Source of the DNA: Siculibacillus lacustris
GTDB taxonomy: Bacteria; Pseudomonadota; Alphaproteobacteria; Rhizobiales; Ancalomicrobiaceae
NCBI RefSeq assembly: GCF_004328075.1
Contig: NZ_SJFN01000035.1
Span: 1-46,276, forward strand
DNA length: 46,276 bases
Direction: 5' to 3'
The notes below the pieces were generated by a model. The model was not told the DNA's origin, did no database searches, and was given only the letters and a program-made list of their open reading frames with translations. Positions within the stretch are counted from its first letter, which is position 1, and every line of letters starts with the position of its first letter. Both the position numbers and the translations under genes were made by a program. Of the stretch, positions 1 to 9,409 are shown piece after piece.

Positions 1-492
1 GTAGCCGCCGCGGCCGCCCGCCGAACGGCCGCCACCGCCACCGCCGTAGCCGCCGCCGGCCGGGCCGCCACCGAAGTCGTCGCCGCCGCCGAAGTCGTCA
101 CCGCCGGCCGACCCGCCGCCGCCGCCACCGCCGCGGCCGCCGGGACCGTCGAGCATGGTCAGCGTCGAGTTGAAGCCCTGGAGCACCACTTCGGTCGAAT
201 AGCGCTTCTGGCCCGACTGGTCTTCCCACTCGCGGGTCTGGAGCTGACCCTCGAGATAGACCTTGGCGCCCTTCTTCAGATACTGTTCGGCGACCTTGGC
301 GAGGCCTTCGGAAAAGATCACCACCCGGTGCCATTCGGTGCGCTCGCGCTTCTCGCCGGTGGCGCGGTCGCGCCAGTTCTCGGAGGTGGCGATGCGCAGG
401 TTGACGATCGGCCGGCCGTCCTGGGTCCGGCGGATCTCCGGATCGGCCCCGAGATTGCCGACGAGAATGACCTTGTTCACACTTCCGGACAT
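1..492 (-). CDS. ssb: Single-stranded DNA-binding protein SSB (C-terminus outside window)
   Basis: SSB coats single-stranded DNA during replication, recombination and repair. The protein opens with [20 protein letters not shown], the typical start of the OB-fold, and continues with conserved patches such as [15 protein letters not shown] and TEWHRVVIF. About 110 residues of OB-fold are followed by a glycine- and aspartate-rich linker ([13 protein letters not shown] repeats). The acidic C-terminal tip that recruits partner proteins would lie before position 1, so 164 codons are visible and the gene is incomplete. The start ATG at 492 has a strong ribosome site (GAGGAGG, 5 nt spacing). It diverges from uvrA, a common arrangement in alphaproteobacteria, and may share the SOS box found between them. 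Confidence 0.97.
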   Translation of the reverse strand, partial: MSGSVNKVILVGNLGADPEIRRTQDGRPIVNLRIATSENWRDRATGEKRERTEWHRVVIFSEGLAKVAEQYLKKGAKVYLEGQLQTREWEDQSGQKRYSTEVVLQGFNSTLTMLDGPGGRGGGGGGGSAGGDDFGGGDDFGGGPAGGGYGGGGGGRSAGGRGGY

Positions 493-663
493 GACACCCT
501 CCTCGGGTTCGGTTCCTGCGGCACCGCGACCGGTACGTCGCGCGCGTTCCTCGCGCCCTCGGATCGCCGACGGGCGCCGCACCGCAGACCGCCGCCCCCC
601 CGTCTAGTCCCTCGCGCCCGCGGATGCGACCGCAGGGCTTGCCAGCGCCCGCGCGCGACCGAC

Positions 664-672
664 TTATCCACA
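664..672 (+). promoter_or_regulatory. Perfect DnaA box TTATCCACA
   Basis: TTATCCACA matches the high-affinity DnaA box exactly. A weaker relative (CTGTCCACA, two mismatches) follows at 676-684. The site lies in the ssb-uvrA divergent region, about 100 bp upstream of the SOS box. DnaA binding is an inference from the motif; a lone box can be chance or can titrate or regulate. Confidence 0.5.
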
Positions 673-767
673 AGCCTGTCCACAGACCGCCGGTCCCGGA
701 CGCGGCGATGCCGGAGCGGGCGGGCTTCGGTTAGACTGGCGGGGCGGCCGAGAGCCGCGACGAGCCC

Positions 768-796
768 TTGCATTTGTTCCTGTTGTGTTCTATCGA
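768..796 (+). promoter_or_regulatory. Candidate uvrA promoter overlapping the SOS box
   Basis: TTGCAT at 768-773 and TATCGA at 791-796 are separated by 17 bp and resemble -35 and -10 elements pointing towards uvrA. The LexA box at 776-790 fills the spacer, the expected place for a repressor site. Transcription from here would give an untranslated leader of about 115 nt before the ATG at 917. Confidence 0.5.
776..790. promoter_or_regulatory. LexA (SOS) box, GTTC-N7-GTTC
   Basis: The sequence GTTCCTGTTGTGTTC is an exact match to the direct-repeat SOS box GTTC-N7-GTTC known for alphaproteobacterial LexA. It lies between the divergent ssb and uvrA genes, and uvrA is a classical SOS gene. LexA control of uvrA, and possibly of ssb, is therefore well supported by motif and position. 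Confidence 0.85.
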
Positions 797-916
797 AGTC
801 GCAACGGTCGCGCAAGCGGGATTTCATCACGGGCCTTCGACGGTCGCCGGGGCCCCGGTGGCGGCGGACCCGAGCGGCACGCGGCGACGCGGGTCCGGCG
901 CAGCGTTGGAGACGAC

Positions 917-3871
917 ATGGTCGAGAAGCGATCCCCCCTCGAGGTGCGCGGCGACGGCGAAGCGGCGGCGATCGCCACGCGGCAACTGTTCCAGCATGCG
1001 CAGAAGTGCATCTCGATCCGCGGTGCGCGCGAACACAATCTGAAGAACGTCGATCTCGACCTGCCGCGCGACAGCCTGGTGGTGATGACCGGCCTGTCGG
1101 GCTCTGGCAAGTCGTCGCTGGCCTTCGATACGATCTATGCCGAAGGCCAACGCCGCTACGTCGAGAGTCTCTCGGCCTATGCCCGGCAATTCCTCGAGAT
1201 GATGCAGAAACCGGACGTCGACCAGATCGACGGACTGTCGCCGGCGATCTCGATCGAGCAGAAGACGACCTCGAAGAACCCCCGTTCGACGGTCGGCACG
1301 GTCACCGAGATCTACGACTACATGCGCCTGTTGTTCGCCCGCATCGGCGTGCCCTATTCGCCGGCGACCGGCCTGCCGATCGAGAGCCAGACGGTCAGCC
1401 AGATGGTCGACAAGGTGCTGGCGCTGCCGGAGGGCACCCGCCTGTTCCTGCTGGCGCCGGTGGTGCGCGGCCGCAAGGGCGAATATCGCAAGGAACTCGC
1501 CGACTTCCAGAAGAAGGGCTTCCAACGCGTCAAGATCGACGGCACCTTCCACGAGATCGGCGAGGCGCCGGTGCTCGACAAGAAACTGAAGCACGACATC
1601 GACGTGGTGGTCGACCGCCTCGTGGTGCGTGGCGATCTCGCCACCCGCCTCGCCGACAGTTTCCAGACTGCCCTGGGCCTCGCCGACGGCATCGCCTTCG
1701 CCGATTTCGCCGACGCGACCGAGGCCGACGGCACGCCGCGGCGGATGGTGTTCTCCGAGCGCTTCGCCTGTCCGGTGTCGGGCTTCACCATCGCCGAGAT
1801 CGAGCCGCGGCTGTTCTCGTTCAACAATCCCTTCGGCGCCTGCCCGACCTGCGGCGGTCTCGGCTCGGAGCAGAAGGTCGACCCCGATCTGGTGGTGCCC
1901 GACCCGTCGCTGTCGCTGGCCAAGGGGGCGGTGGCGCCCTGGGCCAAGTCGAGTTCGCCGTTCTACGCCCAGACGCTGGAGGCGCTGGCCCGCCACTACG
2001 GATTCTCGATGACCCAGCCGTGGCGCGATCTGCCCGAGGAGGGCCGGCAGGCGATCCTCCACGGCACCGGCCGCACCACCGTGGAATTCGCCTACGACGA
2101 CGGGCTCAGGAACCACAAGACCCGCAAGACCTTCGAGGGGCTGATCCCGAACTTCGAACGGCGCTGGCGGGAGACCGAATCGGAATGGTCGCGCGAGGAG
2201 ATCGAGCGCTATTTCGCGACCCGGCCGTGTCGCGACTGCGGCGGCCATCGCCTGAAGCCCGAGGCGCTGGCGGTCAAGATCGGTGGGTTGCACATCGGCG
2301 AAGTCGCCGAGATGTCGATCCGCAAGGCCTTGCCGTGGTTTCGCGAATTGCCGGCGCGGCTGTCCGACAAGCACAACGAGATCGCCGTGCGGATCCTCAA
2401 GGAGATCCGCGAGCGGCTGCAGTTCCTCGACGACGTCGGCCTCGAATATCTGACGCTCGCCCGCAATTCCGGCACCCTGTCGGGCGGCGAGAGCCAGCGC
2501 ATCCGGCTCGCCTCGCAGATCGGCTCGGGACTGACCGGCGTGCTCTACGTGCTCGACGAACCGTCGATCGGCCTGCACCAGCGCGACAACGCCCGCCTGC
2601 TCGACACGCTGAAGCACCTGCGCGACCTCGGCAACACGGTGATCGTCGTCGAACACGACGAGGACGCGATCCGCTCGGCCGACTATGTCGTCGACGTGGG
2701 TCCAGGGGCCGGCATCCACGGCGGCCACATCGTGGCGCGCGGCACGCCGGCCGAGATCATCGCCGATCCGAACTCGCTGACCGGGCGCTATCTCAGCGGC
2801 GACCTCACCGTGAAGGTGCCGGGCAAACGCCGGCGGATCGATCCCGGCCGCTCGATCAAGGTGGTCGGGGCCCGCGGCAACAATCTCAAGAACGTCACCG
2901 CCGAGATTCCGCTCGGGGTGTTCACCGCGGTCACCGGCGTGTCGGGGGGCGGCAAGTCGACCTTCCTGATCGACACGCTGTTCCGCGCGGTGGCGCGCAA
3001 GCTCAACGGATCGAAGGACAATCCGGCCCCGTACGACCGGATCGAAGGGCTCGAGGCGATCGACAAGGTGATCGACATCGATCAGTCGCCGATCGGCCGG
3101 ACGCCGCGCTCCAATCCCGCCACCTATACCGGCGCCTTCACGCCGATCCGTGAATGGTTCACCGGCCTGCCGGAGGCCAAGGTGCGCGGCTACGGGCCGG
3201 GGCGCTTCTCGTTCAACGTCAAGGGCGGGCGCTGCGAGGCCTGCCAGGGCGACGGCGTGATCAAGATCGAGATGCACTTCCTGCCGGACGTCTACGTCAC
3301 CTGCGACACCTGCAAGGGCAAGCGCTACAACCGCGAGACCCTGGAGGTGACCTTCAAGGGCCGATCGATCGCCGACGTCCTCGATCTGACCGTCGACGAA
3401 GGGGTCGAGTTCTTCGCGGCGGTCCCGGCGATCCGCGACAAGCTCGAGACCCTGTCGCGGGTCGGGCTCGGCTACATCCACATCGGCCAGCAGGCGACGA
3501 CCCTGTCGGGGGGCGAGGCGCAGCGGGTCAAATTGTCCAAGGAACTGGCCCGCAAATCGACCGGCCGCACCCTCTACATCCTCGACGAACCGACCACCGG
3601 CCTGCATTTCCACGACGTCGCCAAGCTGCTCGAGGTGCTGCACGAGCTGGTCGATCAGGGCAACACCGTGGTGGTGATCGAGCACAATCTGGAAGTGATC
3701 AAGACCGCCGACTGGCTGGTCGATCTCGGTCCGGAGGGCGGCGACGGCGGCGGCGAGATCGTCGCGGTCGGGCGGCCCGAAGACGTCGCCGAGAATCCGC
3801 GCTCGCACACCGGCCGCTTCCTCGCCGAGCTGCTCGATCGACGGCCGTTGCGCGCCGGCGGCAAGCGCTGA
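917..3871 (+). CDS. uvrA: UvrABC excinuclease subunit A
   Basis: UvrA is the damage-recognition ATPase of nucleotide excision repair and loads UvrB on damaged DNA. The 984-residue product has the tandem ABC layout: first Walker [10 protein letters not shown] near residue 59, a first signature [11 protein letters not shown] near 521, a second Walker [10 protein letters not shown] near 675, and a second signature [11 protein letters not shown] near 862, each followed by an LDEP Walker B. The C-terminal zinc module CEACQGDG...[10 protein letters not shown] is intact near 773. The N-terminal zinc site is degenerate: CPVSG replaces the usual CPxCG, while the later CPTCGG is kept. From memory, alphaproteobacterial UvrA commonly shows this. 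The frame is open further upstream, but the ATG at 917 sits just before the conserved N-terminus and after the SOS promoter, so it is preferred. Confidence 0.97.
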   Translation: MVEKRSPLEVRGDGEAAAIATRQLFQHAQKCISIRGAREHNLKNVDLDLPRDSLVVMTGLSGSGKSSLAFDTIYAEGQRRYVESLSAYARQFLEMMQKPDVDQIDGLSPAISIEQKTTSKNPRSTVGTVTEIYDYMRLLFARIGVPYSPATGLPIESQTVSQMVDKVLALPEGTRLFLLAPVVRGRKGEYRKELADFQKKGFQRVKIDGTFHEIGEAPVLDKKLKHDIDVVVDRLVVRGDLATRLADSFQTALGLADGIAFADFADATEADGTPRRMVFSERFACPVSGFTIAEIEPRLFSFNNPFGACPTCGGLGSEQKVDPDLVVPDPSLSLAKGAVAPWAKSSSPFYAQTLEALARHYGFSMTQPWRDLPEEGRQAILHGTGRTTVEFAYDDGLRNHKTRKTFEGLIPNFERRWRETESEWSREEIERYFATRPCRDCGGHRLKPEALAVKIGGLHIGEVAEMSIRKALPWFRELPARLSDKHNEIAVRILKEIRERLQFLDDVGLEYLTLARNSGTLSGGESQRIRLASQIGSGLTGVLYVLDEPSIGLHQRDNARLLDTLKHLRDLGNTVIVVEHDEDAIRSADYVVDVGPGAGIHGGHIVARGTPAEIIADPNSLTGRYLSGDLTVKVPGKRRRIDPGRSIKVVGARGNNLKNVTAEIPLGVFTAVTGVSGGGKSTFLIDTLFRAVARKLNGSKDNPAPYDRIEGLEAIDKVIDIDQSPIGRTPRSNPATYTGAFTPIREWFTGLPEAKVRGYGPGRFSFNVKGGRCEACQGDGVIKIEMHFLPDVYVTCDTCKGKRYNRETLEVTFKGRSIADVLDLTVDEGVEFFAAVPAIRDKLETLSRVGLGYIHIGQQATTLSGGEAQRVKLSKELARKSTGRTLYILDEPTTGLHFHDVAKLLEVLHELVDQGNTVVVIEHNLEVIKTADWLVDLGPEGGDGGGEIVAVGRPEDVAENPRSHTGRFLAELLDRRPLRAGGKR

Positions 3872-3880
3872 CCGTCGGCA

Positions 3881-3904
3881 CCCTGCCCCGCGACCGGGGT
3901 GGGG
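3881..3904 (+). terminator. GC-rich hairpin just after uvrA
   Basis: CCCTGCCCCG pairs with CGGGGTGGGG (two of the ten pairs are G-T wobbles) around a CGAC loop, starting 10 nt after the uvrA stop. There is no T-run, so it is only a possible terminator or RNA 3'-end stabiliser. Confidence 0.35.
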
Positions 3905-4570
3905 GAGCGACGGCAAGCGGACGCGCTAGGTCGCCGGGCGGATCGCGCGCAGCTGCGGCCTCGAGGGGTGGGGCGCCGGCTCGGGGGCGGGCGGCGCGTT
4001 CGCGGCAAGGCCGGTCCGCCGCGCGCGCAGCGCGCTGCACGCACGCTCGGGTCATTCGCGACCGCGGTGATCCGGCTGACGGCCGCTTTCGCGCACCTCA
4101 CGCACAGGACGGCGGTCGGTGCGCGCGGAACGCCGTGCGCTCCGCGCGCGCGGGGGTCATGCGGCGCCATGGCGATCCGCCTGGGCGGCCTCCGCACGCG
4201 CGGGTGAGGCGGACGACCCCTACCCCGGGTCTGCACACAGCGGCGCGCCCGCCCCATACGCGGGTCATGCAGCGCCACCGGAGCCCGGCCCACCGCAGAG
4301 CGCAGAGCGGGCCAGACGGCCATGAACTCAGCGCATGAGCGGCATGCGAAGGTGTGACTTTAATATGTCAGCCCGGTTGTCCTACCAATAGACCCATGGA
4401 CGGTCGGTCCAACGCCTCGCGCGCCGGACCCGCCACGATCGCCGAGCCCCGGCCCTGCATCGCGGACGTCCCCGACACATCTCTTCGGGTCGCTGCCGCA
4501 CTCCTCCTCCCACAGCGCGCGATCCGTTCGGCCGACCGTGCCTCCTCCCGGTACGGGTCGGACCCTCGAG

Positions 4571-4603
4571 CGCCCGCCGGCATCCTCCTCCCACCGGCGG
4601 GCG
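4571..4603 (-). terminator. Hairpin downstream of the lipoprotein gene
   Basis: CGCCCGCCGG at 4571-4580 and CCGGCGGGCG at 4594-4603 form a perfect 10-bp stem with a 13-nt loop, 31 bp beyond the stop of the minus-strand lipoprotein gene. It lacks a T-tract on either strand. A termination role is inferred from stem strength and position. Confidence 0.45.
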
Positions 4604-4634
4604 TCTCGATTCTCGGGACACCCCTCGGCAGATT

Positions 4635-5333
4635 TCACGACACCGGATCGACGTAGGCGCGGGAGAACCACTCTTCGAGCGGCATCACGTCGATCGGATC
4701 GCCGGAGTCGCGCATCCAGCTGTCGGCGATCCAGTCGGTACCGGTGGTCCGGTCGCGCATCACCGCGGTGGCGTGGGCGTAGAGGAAGGCGCCGCGGGAT
4801 TCCGGGCGCTGGACGTGGTGGAAACGCAACAATCCACGCTGTTCGAGGTGGAGCAGCAGCGTCGTGGTGTTGGTCGCCTCGTCGATGCAGTCGGTCTGGC
4901 CCGCGTGATGGGCATCGGCGAGGTCCGAGCCGCGCTTGTCGGGGGGCGCGCCGATTTCGCGGTCGGCGCGCTTCTCCCACCATTGGTCGGCGAGATCGAC
5001 GGCGACGCGCTCGGCGGCCGGCGAGCCGCCATGAGCCTGGAAGATCCGGGCGAGCGCCGCTTCGTCGTCGTCGTCCAGCGGGATCACGGCGCGGAATTCG
5101 CAGCCGAAGCCGTGGCAATAGGCGGGCCGCGACCCGAGCGGCACCACCGATCCGCGCTCGCGGTACCAGGCCTCGACCCCGGGCTCGACCGAGAAGGCCA
5201 TCGGCACACTGCCGGTGGTGATCGGATCGGGGGTGTCGACGAGCGCCAGCTTCGGCTTGTCGGTGCCGTCGCTCTTGCAACCGCCGAGCGCGGCGGCGAG
5301 GACGACCAGGGCAGCCAGGACCAGCGCTCGCAT
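4635..5333 (-). CDS. Putative lipoprotein, transglutaminase-like Cys-His-Asp pattern
   Basis: I do not recognise a named family. The protein starts with a hydrophobic leader ending in the lipobox LGGC, so it should be lipid-anchored and periplasm- or outer-membrane-facing. The C-terminal half carries DCIDEATNTTTLL, then YAHATAVM, then WIADSW. This Cys, His, Asp order with hydrophobic spacing resembles transglutaminase-like or papain-fold cysteine enzymes, but the resemblance is only by eye. An acidic run DDDDEAA lies mid-protein. Two adjacent ATGs (5336 and 5333) follow AGGAGG; 5333 is chosen because its spacing of 4 nt is less cramped. It is a single gene, convergent with uvrA and divergent from trmFO. 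Confidence 0.85.
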   Translation of the reverse strand: MRALVLAALVVLAAALGGCKSDGTDKPKLALVDTPDPITTGSVPMAFSVEPGVEAWYRERGSVVPLGSRPAYCHGFGCEFRAVIPLDDDDEAALARIFQAHGGSPAAERVAVDLADQWWEKRADREIGAPPDKRGSDLADAHHAGQTDCIDEATNTTTLLLHLEQRGLLRFHHVQRPESRGAFLYAHATAVMRDRTTGTDWIADSWMRDSGDPIDVMPLEEWFSRAYVDPVS

Positions 5334-5544
5334 CATGCCTCCTCGACGAATCACTGTTCGAATCGCAGCGTTTCGACTTCCAATTACATGGCTTCCTCTC
5401 GGCTCCACCACAGGCAATATTTGCCGATCGCCACGACCGGAAGGCCCGCGACGATCGGTCCACCTCCGCCGCCGGGCGGTCCGCCGTGGCTCGGGGCGGC
5501 GCGGGCTCTAGGCCCGACCGCCGCGAAGTGCTAGGTCGTCGGCC

Positions 5545-6984
5545 ATGACAGAGACCCGTACCGACATCGACCCCGTCCATGTGATCGGCGGCGGCCTCGC
5601 CGGCGCCGAAGCCGCCTGGGTGCTGGCGCGCGCCGGCGTACCGGTGGTGCTGCACGAGATGCGCCCCATCCGCGGCACCGAAGCCCACCAGACCGATCGG
5701 CTCGCCGAACTGGTGTGTTCCAATTCGCTGCGCTCCGACGATCCCGACACCAACGCGGTCGGCGTGCTGCACGCCGAGTTGCGCGCCTGCGGCTCGCTGG
5801 TGATGCGCGCCGCCGACGCCAATCAGGTGCCGGCCGGCGGCGCCCTGGCGGTCGATCGCGACGCCTTCGCGGCGATGGTGACCGCGGCGCTCGAGGCCCA
5901 TCCCGGCATCGAGATCCGCCGCGGCGAAGTCGTCGGGCTCGACGATCCGAGTTGGACCAGCACCATCGTCGCCACCGGCCCCCTCACCTCTTCGGCGCTG
6001 GCCGAGGAGATCGGCCGCCTGACCGGCGCCGCCGGCCTCGCCTTCTTCGACGCGATCGCACCGATCGTGCATTTCGATTCGATCGACATGAGCCGCGCCT
6101 GGATGCAGTCGCGCTACGACAAGGCCGGCCCCGGCGGTACCGGCGCCGACTACCTCAACTGCCCGATGAACCGCGAGGAATACGAGGCCTTCGTCGATGC
6201 GCTGATCGCCGGCGACAAGGTGTCGTTCAAGGAATGGGAAGCGACCACGCCCTATTTCGACGGCTGCCTGCCGATCGAGGTGATGGCCGAGCGCGGCCGC
6301 GAGACGCTGCGCCACGGGCCGATGAAGCCGGTCGGGCTGACCGATCCGCATCACCCGGACGTCAAGTCCCATGCCATCGTCCAGCTGCGCCAGGACAATG
6401 CCTTCGGCACGCTGTGGAATCTGGTCGGCTTCCAGACCAAGCTCAAGCACGGCGAACAGGTCCGGGTGTTCCGGATGATCCCGGGGCTGGAGAAGGCCGA
6501 GTTCGCTCGGCTCGGCGGGCTGCATCGCAACACCTATCTCGATTCGCCCAAGCTCCTCGACGCGACGCTCGCCCTGCGCAGCCGGCCGAGCCTGCGCTTC
6601 GCCGGCCAGATCACCGGCTGCGAGGGCTATGTCGAGAGCGCGGCGATCGGCCATCTCGCCGGCCGTTTCGCCGCCGCCGAACGACTCGGGCGCACGCCGC
6701 TGCCGCCGCCGCCGACCACCGCCATGGGGGCGCTGCTCGGCCACATCACCGGTGGCCATGTGGCGGAAGGCGAGGCCGAGATCGAACCGGGCAAGCCGCG
6801 GGCGTTTCAGCCGATGAACGTCAATTTCGGGCTGTTTCCGCCGATCGTCGCGCCGAAGGTCGACGCCGACGGACGCCGCTACAAGGGCACCGAGAAGACC
6901 CAGGTGAAGAAGCGGGCGATGGCGGCGCGGGCGCGAGTCGATCTCGCCGCCTGGGCGGCGGCCGATCCGCTGCCGGAGGCCTGA
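5545..6984 (+). CDS. trmFO: Methylenetetrahydrofolate-tRNA-(uracil-54-C5) methyltransferase TrmFO
   Basis: TrmFO makes 5-methyluridine at position 54 of tRNA using methylenetetrahydrofolate and FAD. The 479-residue product begins with a FAD-binding Rossmann motif ([12 protein letters not shown], residues 13-24), followed by the family signature [12 protein letters not shown] with Cys58. It continues with the diagnostic TrmFO segments [29 protein letters not shown] and GPMKPVGL, and ends with NVNFGLFPP and KKRAMAARA. Its length is normal for alphaproteobacteria. The ribosome site before the ATG is weak (AGG, about 9 nt). It is a single gene facing the convergent sec-operon end. Confidence 0.96.
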   Translation: MTETRTDIDPVHVIGGGLAGAEAAWVLARAGVPVVLHEMRPIRGTEAHQTDRLAELVCSNSLRSDDPDTNAVGVLHAELRACGSLVMRAADANQVPAGGALAVDRDAFAAMVTAALEAHPGIEIRRGEVVGLDDPSWTSTIVATGPLTSSALAEEIGRLTGAAGLAFFDAIAPIVHFDSIDMSRAWMQSRYDKAGPGGTGADYLNCPMNREEYEAFVDALIAGDKVSFKEWEATTPYFDGCLPIEVMAERGRETLRHGPMKPVGLTDPHHPDVKSHAIVQLRQDNAFGTLWNLVGFQTKLKHGEQVRVFRMIPGLEKAEFARLGGLHRNTYLDSPKLLDATLALRSRPSLRFAGQITGCEGYVESAAIGHLAGRFAAAERLGRTPLPPPPTTAMGALLGHITGGHVAEGEAEIEPGKPRAFQPMNVNFGLFPPIVAPKVDADGRRYKGTEKTQVKKRAMAARARVDLAAWAAADPLPEA

Positions 6985-7002
6985 TCGCGGGCGGCGCGCG
7001 GC

Positions 7003-7911
7003 TCAGCCGGGCGCGGCGCACGTCTCGGCGCGACGGGCGGCGCGCCACATCCGCCATTGCCGGCGCCACTGCGGCAGCTCGACCACGGAGCGGAACGGGT
7101 CGTAGCCGGGCCGGTCCATGCGGTCGAGCCAGGGTTCGACCAGGGCCACCGGCAGGAACAGCGGCACGGCGCTGCGCGGAATGGTCGCCGCCAGCCGCCG
7201 CGTCTCGGCCAGCGCCTCGCGGGCGCGGGCGCGCACGTCCGCGAGCGCGGCGAGCAGCCCGGGCGTGGTGCGACCGGCGAGGATCGTCGCGGGGTCGACG
7301 CGGTGGCGCTCGAGGATCTCGGCCGGCACGAAGATCTGGCCGCGCGAGGCGTGGAAGGGAAAGGCCCGGAGCAGGCCGGTCAGCGCCAGGGCGACGCCGG
7401 CGTGACCGGCGACCTCGGCGCCGCCGGGATCGCGGCCGTCGGCGAGCACCAGGCTGCCGAGGCGGATCAGCGCCGACGAGGTGTCGCCGCAATAGGCCTC
7501 GAGCTCGGCGGTCGAACCCATCGGGTCGTCGTAGAGATCGAAGATCCGCGCTTCGATCAGCCGGTCGAAGGCGTCGAGGGGCAGCGCAAAGCGGCGGATG
7601 GTGTCGAGCAGGCAGCAGGCGACCGGATGGGCCTCGCCCTCGCCGCCGCGCCGGCCGGCCAGCATGTCGGCCCACCAGCGGGCGCGGACCTCGCCGGGCA
7701 AGGGATCGGACACCGTGTCGCGGATGCGGGCGATCTCGGCGGAGAAGGCCCACAGCGCGTGGAGATGGCGGCGATGGCTCGCCGGCGCGTAGAGGGCGGC
7801 GAGCCAGCGGTCCTTGTCGAGGCGCGCGACGGTGTCCCCGGCCGCCGCATAGGCGTCCGCGAGGCGGGTGTCGTCGCTCGGGTCGGAGAGGATCGTCATG
7901 GCCTCGGACAT
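7003..7911 (-). CDS. Squalene/phytoene synthase-family protein, NDUFAF6-like
   Basis: The 302-residue protein belongs to the squalene/phytoene synthase fold: it has the all-helical pattern with RDTVSDPLPGEVRARWW and a second acidic patch IFDLYDDPMGS. The aspartate-rich motifs are weaker than in true prenyl-condensing enzymes. That, and its place after an NDUFAF3-like gene, fits the branch related to mitochondrial complex I assembly factor NDUFAF6 rather than carotenoid or hopanoid synthesis. It is last in the minus-strand sec operon, 15 bp after the upstream gene. The ATG at 7911 has no clear ribosome site; an in-frame ATG at 7899 is an alternative. A prenyl-transferase role cannot be excluded from sequence alone. 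Confidence 0.85.
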   Translation of the reverse strand: MSEAMTILSDPSDDTRLADAYAAAGDTVARLDKDRWLAALYAPASHRRHLHALWAFSAEIARIRDTVSDPLPGEVRARWWADMLAGRRGGEGEAHPVACCLLDTIRRFALPLDAFDRLIEARIFDLYDDPMGSTAELEAYCGDTSSALIRLGSLVLADGRDPGGAEVAGHAGVALALTGLLRAFPFHASRGQIFVPAEILERHRVDPATILAGRTTPGLLAALADVRARAREALAETRRLAATIPRSAVPLFLPVALVEPWLDRMDRPGYDPFRSVVELPQWRRQWRMWRAARRAETCAAPG

Positions 7912-7926
7912 AGGGCGCGCGTCGCC

Positions 7927-8310
7927 TCAGTCCACGGCGAGGAGGGCGGCGGCGACGCGCCGGCCTTCGCCCAGGAGCAGGTTCCAGGTGGGAATCGCCA
8001 CGCCGGTGGCCATGCATTCGACGCCGATCGCCACGTCGCGCAGGCGCCAGCGCAAGGCTTCCGGCAGCGGCACCAGGGTGCGACCGGTGCCGACCAGCAA
8101 CATGTCGATGCGGGCGCTTTCGGCGAACACGCGGTCGAGCGAAGCGACGTCGATGTCGGCGACGGTCGCCGCCGACCAGCGCCAGATGCCGGAGGGCAGG
8201 CACAGGATCGAGCCGGTATGGCTCATCTCGCCGAAGCGGAAGCCGCCGCGGCCGTAGCCCTCGATCGGCACCGGGTTCGGCAGATGGGCATCGCTCGACG
8301 GCTCGTCCAC
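7927..8310 (-). CDS. Mth938-like domain protein (DUF498), NDUFAF3 homologue
   Basis: The 127-residue product is essentially one Mth938/DUF498 domain. Typical patches are IEGYGRGGFRFGEMSHTGSILCLPSG near the N-terminus, IDMLLVGTGRTLVPLP mid-protein and GVECMATGVAIPTWNLLLGEGRRVAAALL at the C-terminus. The mitochondrial relative NDUFAF3 helps to assemble complex I; the bacterial role is not settled. It starts with GTG at 8310, preceded by a modest AGG about 9 nt upstream, because no upstream ATG exists in frame. It lies between secF and the NDUFAF6-like gene in one transcriptional unit. Confidence 0.9.
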   Translation of the reverse strand: MDEPSSDAHLPNPVPIEGYGRGGFRFGEMSHTGSILCLPSGIWRWSAATVADIDVASLDRVFAESARIDMLLVGTGRTLVPLPEALRWRLRDVAIGVECMATGVAIPTWNLLLGEGRRVAAALLAVD

Positions 8311-8363
8311 GGCGTGACCTCGCGAATGGCGCGCGCCGCGAAACCGGCGCGCGGGGTCTGCGT

Positions 8364-9350
8364 TCAGGCCGAGGCGCCGGCGGGCTTGCGCGGCGCGCCG
8401 GGCTTGGCCGGACCGGTCTTCTCGGCGTCGCCCTTGTCCTCGCCGGGGGCACCGCCACCGGTGCGCAGACGCAGGAAGATCAGCAGCGGCGCGGAGATGA
8501 TGATCGACGAATAGGTGCCGATGACGATGCCGCAGAGCATGGTGAAGTTGAAACCGCGCAGCGCCTCGCCGCCGAAGATCAGCAGCGCCGACACCGCCAG
8601 GAAGGTGGTGGTCGAGGTGCGGATGGTCCGCGTCAGGGTCTGGTTGATGGCGCCGTCGATCAGCTCCGGCAGCGGCATCTTCTTGTATTTGCGTAAGTTC
8701 TCACGAATTCGGTCGTAGATCACGACGGTGTCGTTGAGGCTGTAGCCGACGATCGTCAGGATCGCCGCGATGGCCGTCAGGTCGAAACTGATCTGGGTCG
8801 CCGACAACAACCCCAGCGTCAGTACGATGTCGTGGATGGTGGTGAGCACCGCACCGACCGCGAATTGCCACTCGAAGCGGAACCACAGATAGACCAGCAC
8901 CAGGGCCAGCGCCACGACCACCGCGATGGCACCGTCGCGGCGCAGGTCGGCGGAGACGCGGGGGCCGACCACTTCGACGCGGCGATAGTCGAAGGCCTCG
9001 CCGAGGGTCGCCTTGACCTTGGCGACGGCGGCCTGCTGGGCGAGTTCGCCGCCCGGCTGTTCGCCGAAGCGGATCAGCACGTCGTCGGGCGTGCCGAAGC
9101 CCTGGACCTGCATCTCGCCGAGGCCGATCGCCGACAGGCGGCTGCGGATGTCGTGGAGGTCGGCCGGCGAGACGTGGGAGCGCACCTCGACGACGGTGCC
9201 GCCGGCGAAGTCGATGCCGTAGTTGAGACCGAAGACCGCCATCAGGATGAGCGAAGTCGCCACCAGGACCATCGAGATCGGAAAGGTGACGAGGCGCGCC
9301 CCCATGAAGGGGATCTTGGTGTCTTCCGGAATGAGCTTGATGAGCCGCAT
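8364..9350 (-). CDS. secF: Protein translocase subunit SecF
   Basis: SecF pairs with SecD in the inner membrane and uses the proton gradient to help pull exported proteins through SecYEG. The 328-residue protein has an N-terminal membrane helix (about residues 22-42), the motif YGIDFAGGTVVEVRS, a periplasmic domain and five further C-terminal helices. The conserved TM4-region motif NDTVVIYDRIREN is present. A charged Lys/Gly/Pro/Ala-rich tail follows residue 300. The start ATG has AAGG 7 nt upstream. It follows secD by 59 bp and precedes the NDUFAF3-like gene. Confidence 0.97.
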   Translation of the reverse strand: MRLIKLIPEDTKIPFMGARLVTFPISMVLVATSLILMAVFGLNYGIDFAGGTVVEVRSHVSPADLHDIRSRLSAIGLGEMQVQGFGTPDDVLIRFGEQPGGELAQQAAVAKVKATLGEAFDYRRVEVVGPRVSADLRRDGAIAVVVALALVLVYLWFRFEWQFAVGAVLTTIHDIVLTLGLLSATQISFDLTAIAAILTIVGYSLNDTVVIYDRIRENLRKYKKMPLPELIDGAINQTLTRTIRTSTTTFLAVSALLIFGGEALRGFNFTMLCGIVIGTYSSIIISAPLLIFLRLRTGGGAPGEDKGDAEKTGPAKPGAPRKPAGASA

Positions 9351-9409
9351 CTCTCAGCCTTGTCGATGAGCCGTCGGGTGCGCCGTGGAGGCGCGGGCGA
9401 GGACGGGGA

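Larger units (their letters stand above)
3872..4634. other. Long non-coding stretch downstream of uvrA
   Basis: No convincing gene was found in this 760-bp stretch between the convergent uvrA and lipoprotein genes; its open frames show no recognisable motif and overlap each other. It is extremely GC-rich, with short degenerate repeats around GCGGGTCATGC (near 4154 and 4262) and a small AT-richer patch near 4350-4385. Two strong hairpins, listed separately, lie at its two ends. Confidence 0.6.

Noticed and set aside
328-3153. Open frame of over 900 codons overlapping uvrA in another frame
   Set aside because: It is rich in Arg, Pro and Gly, has no motif and overlaps a clear uvrA; such long false frames are normal at this GC content.
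827-3916. Long antisense open frame across uvrA
   Set aside because: Composition is that of a complementary-strand shadow, with no recognisable domain.
4354-4656. 100-codon open frame after uvrA
   Set aside because: No ribosome site, no motif, Arg/Pro/Ser-rich translation, and it overlaps the two hairpin-bearing ends of a non-coding stretch.
4360-6759. Long minus-strand frame spanning the lipoprotein and trmFO
   Set aside because: It crosses two real genes in the wrong frame and is a shadow of trmFO and the lipoprotein gene.
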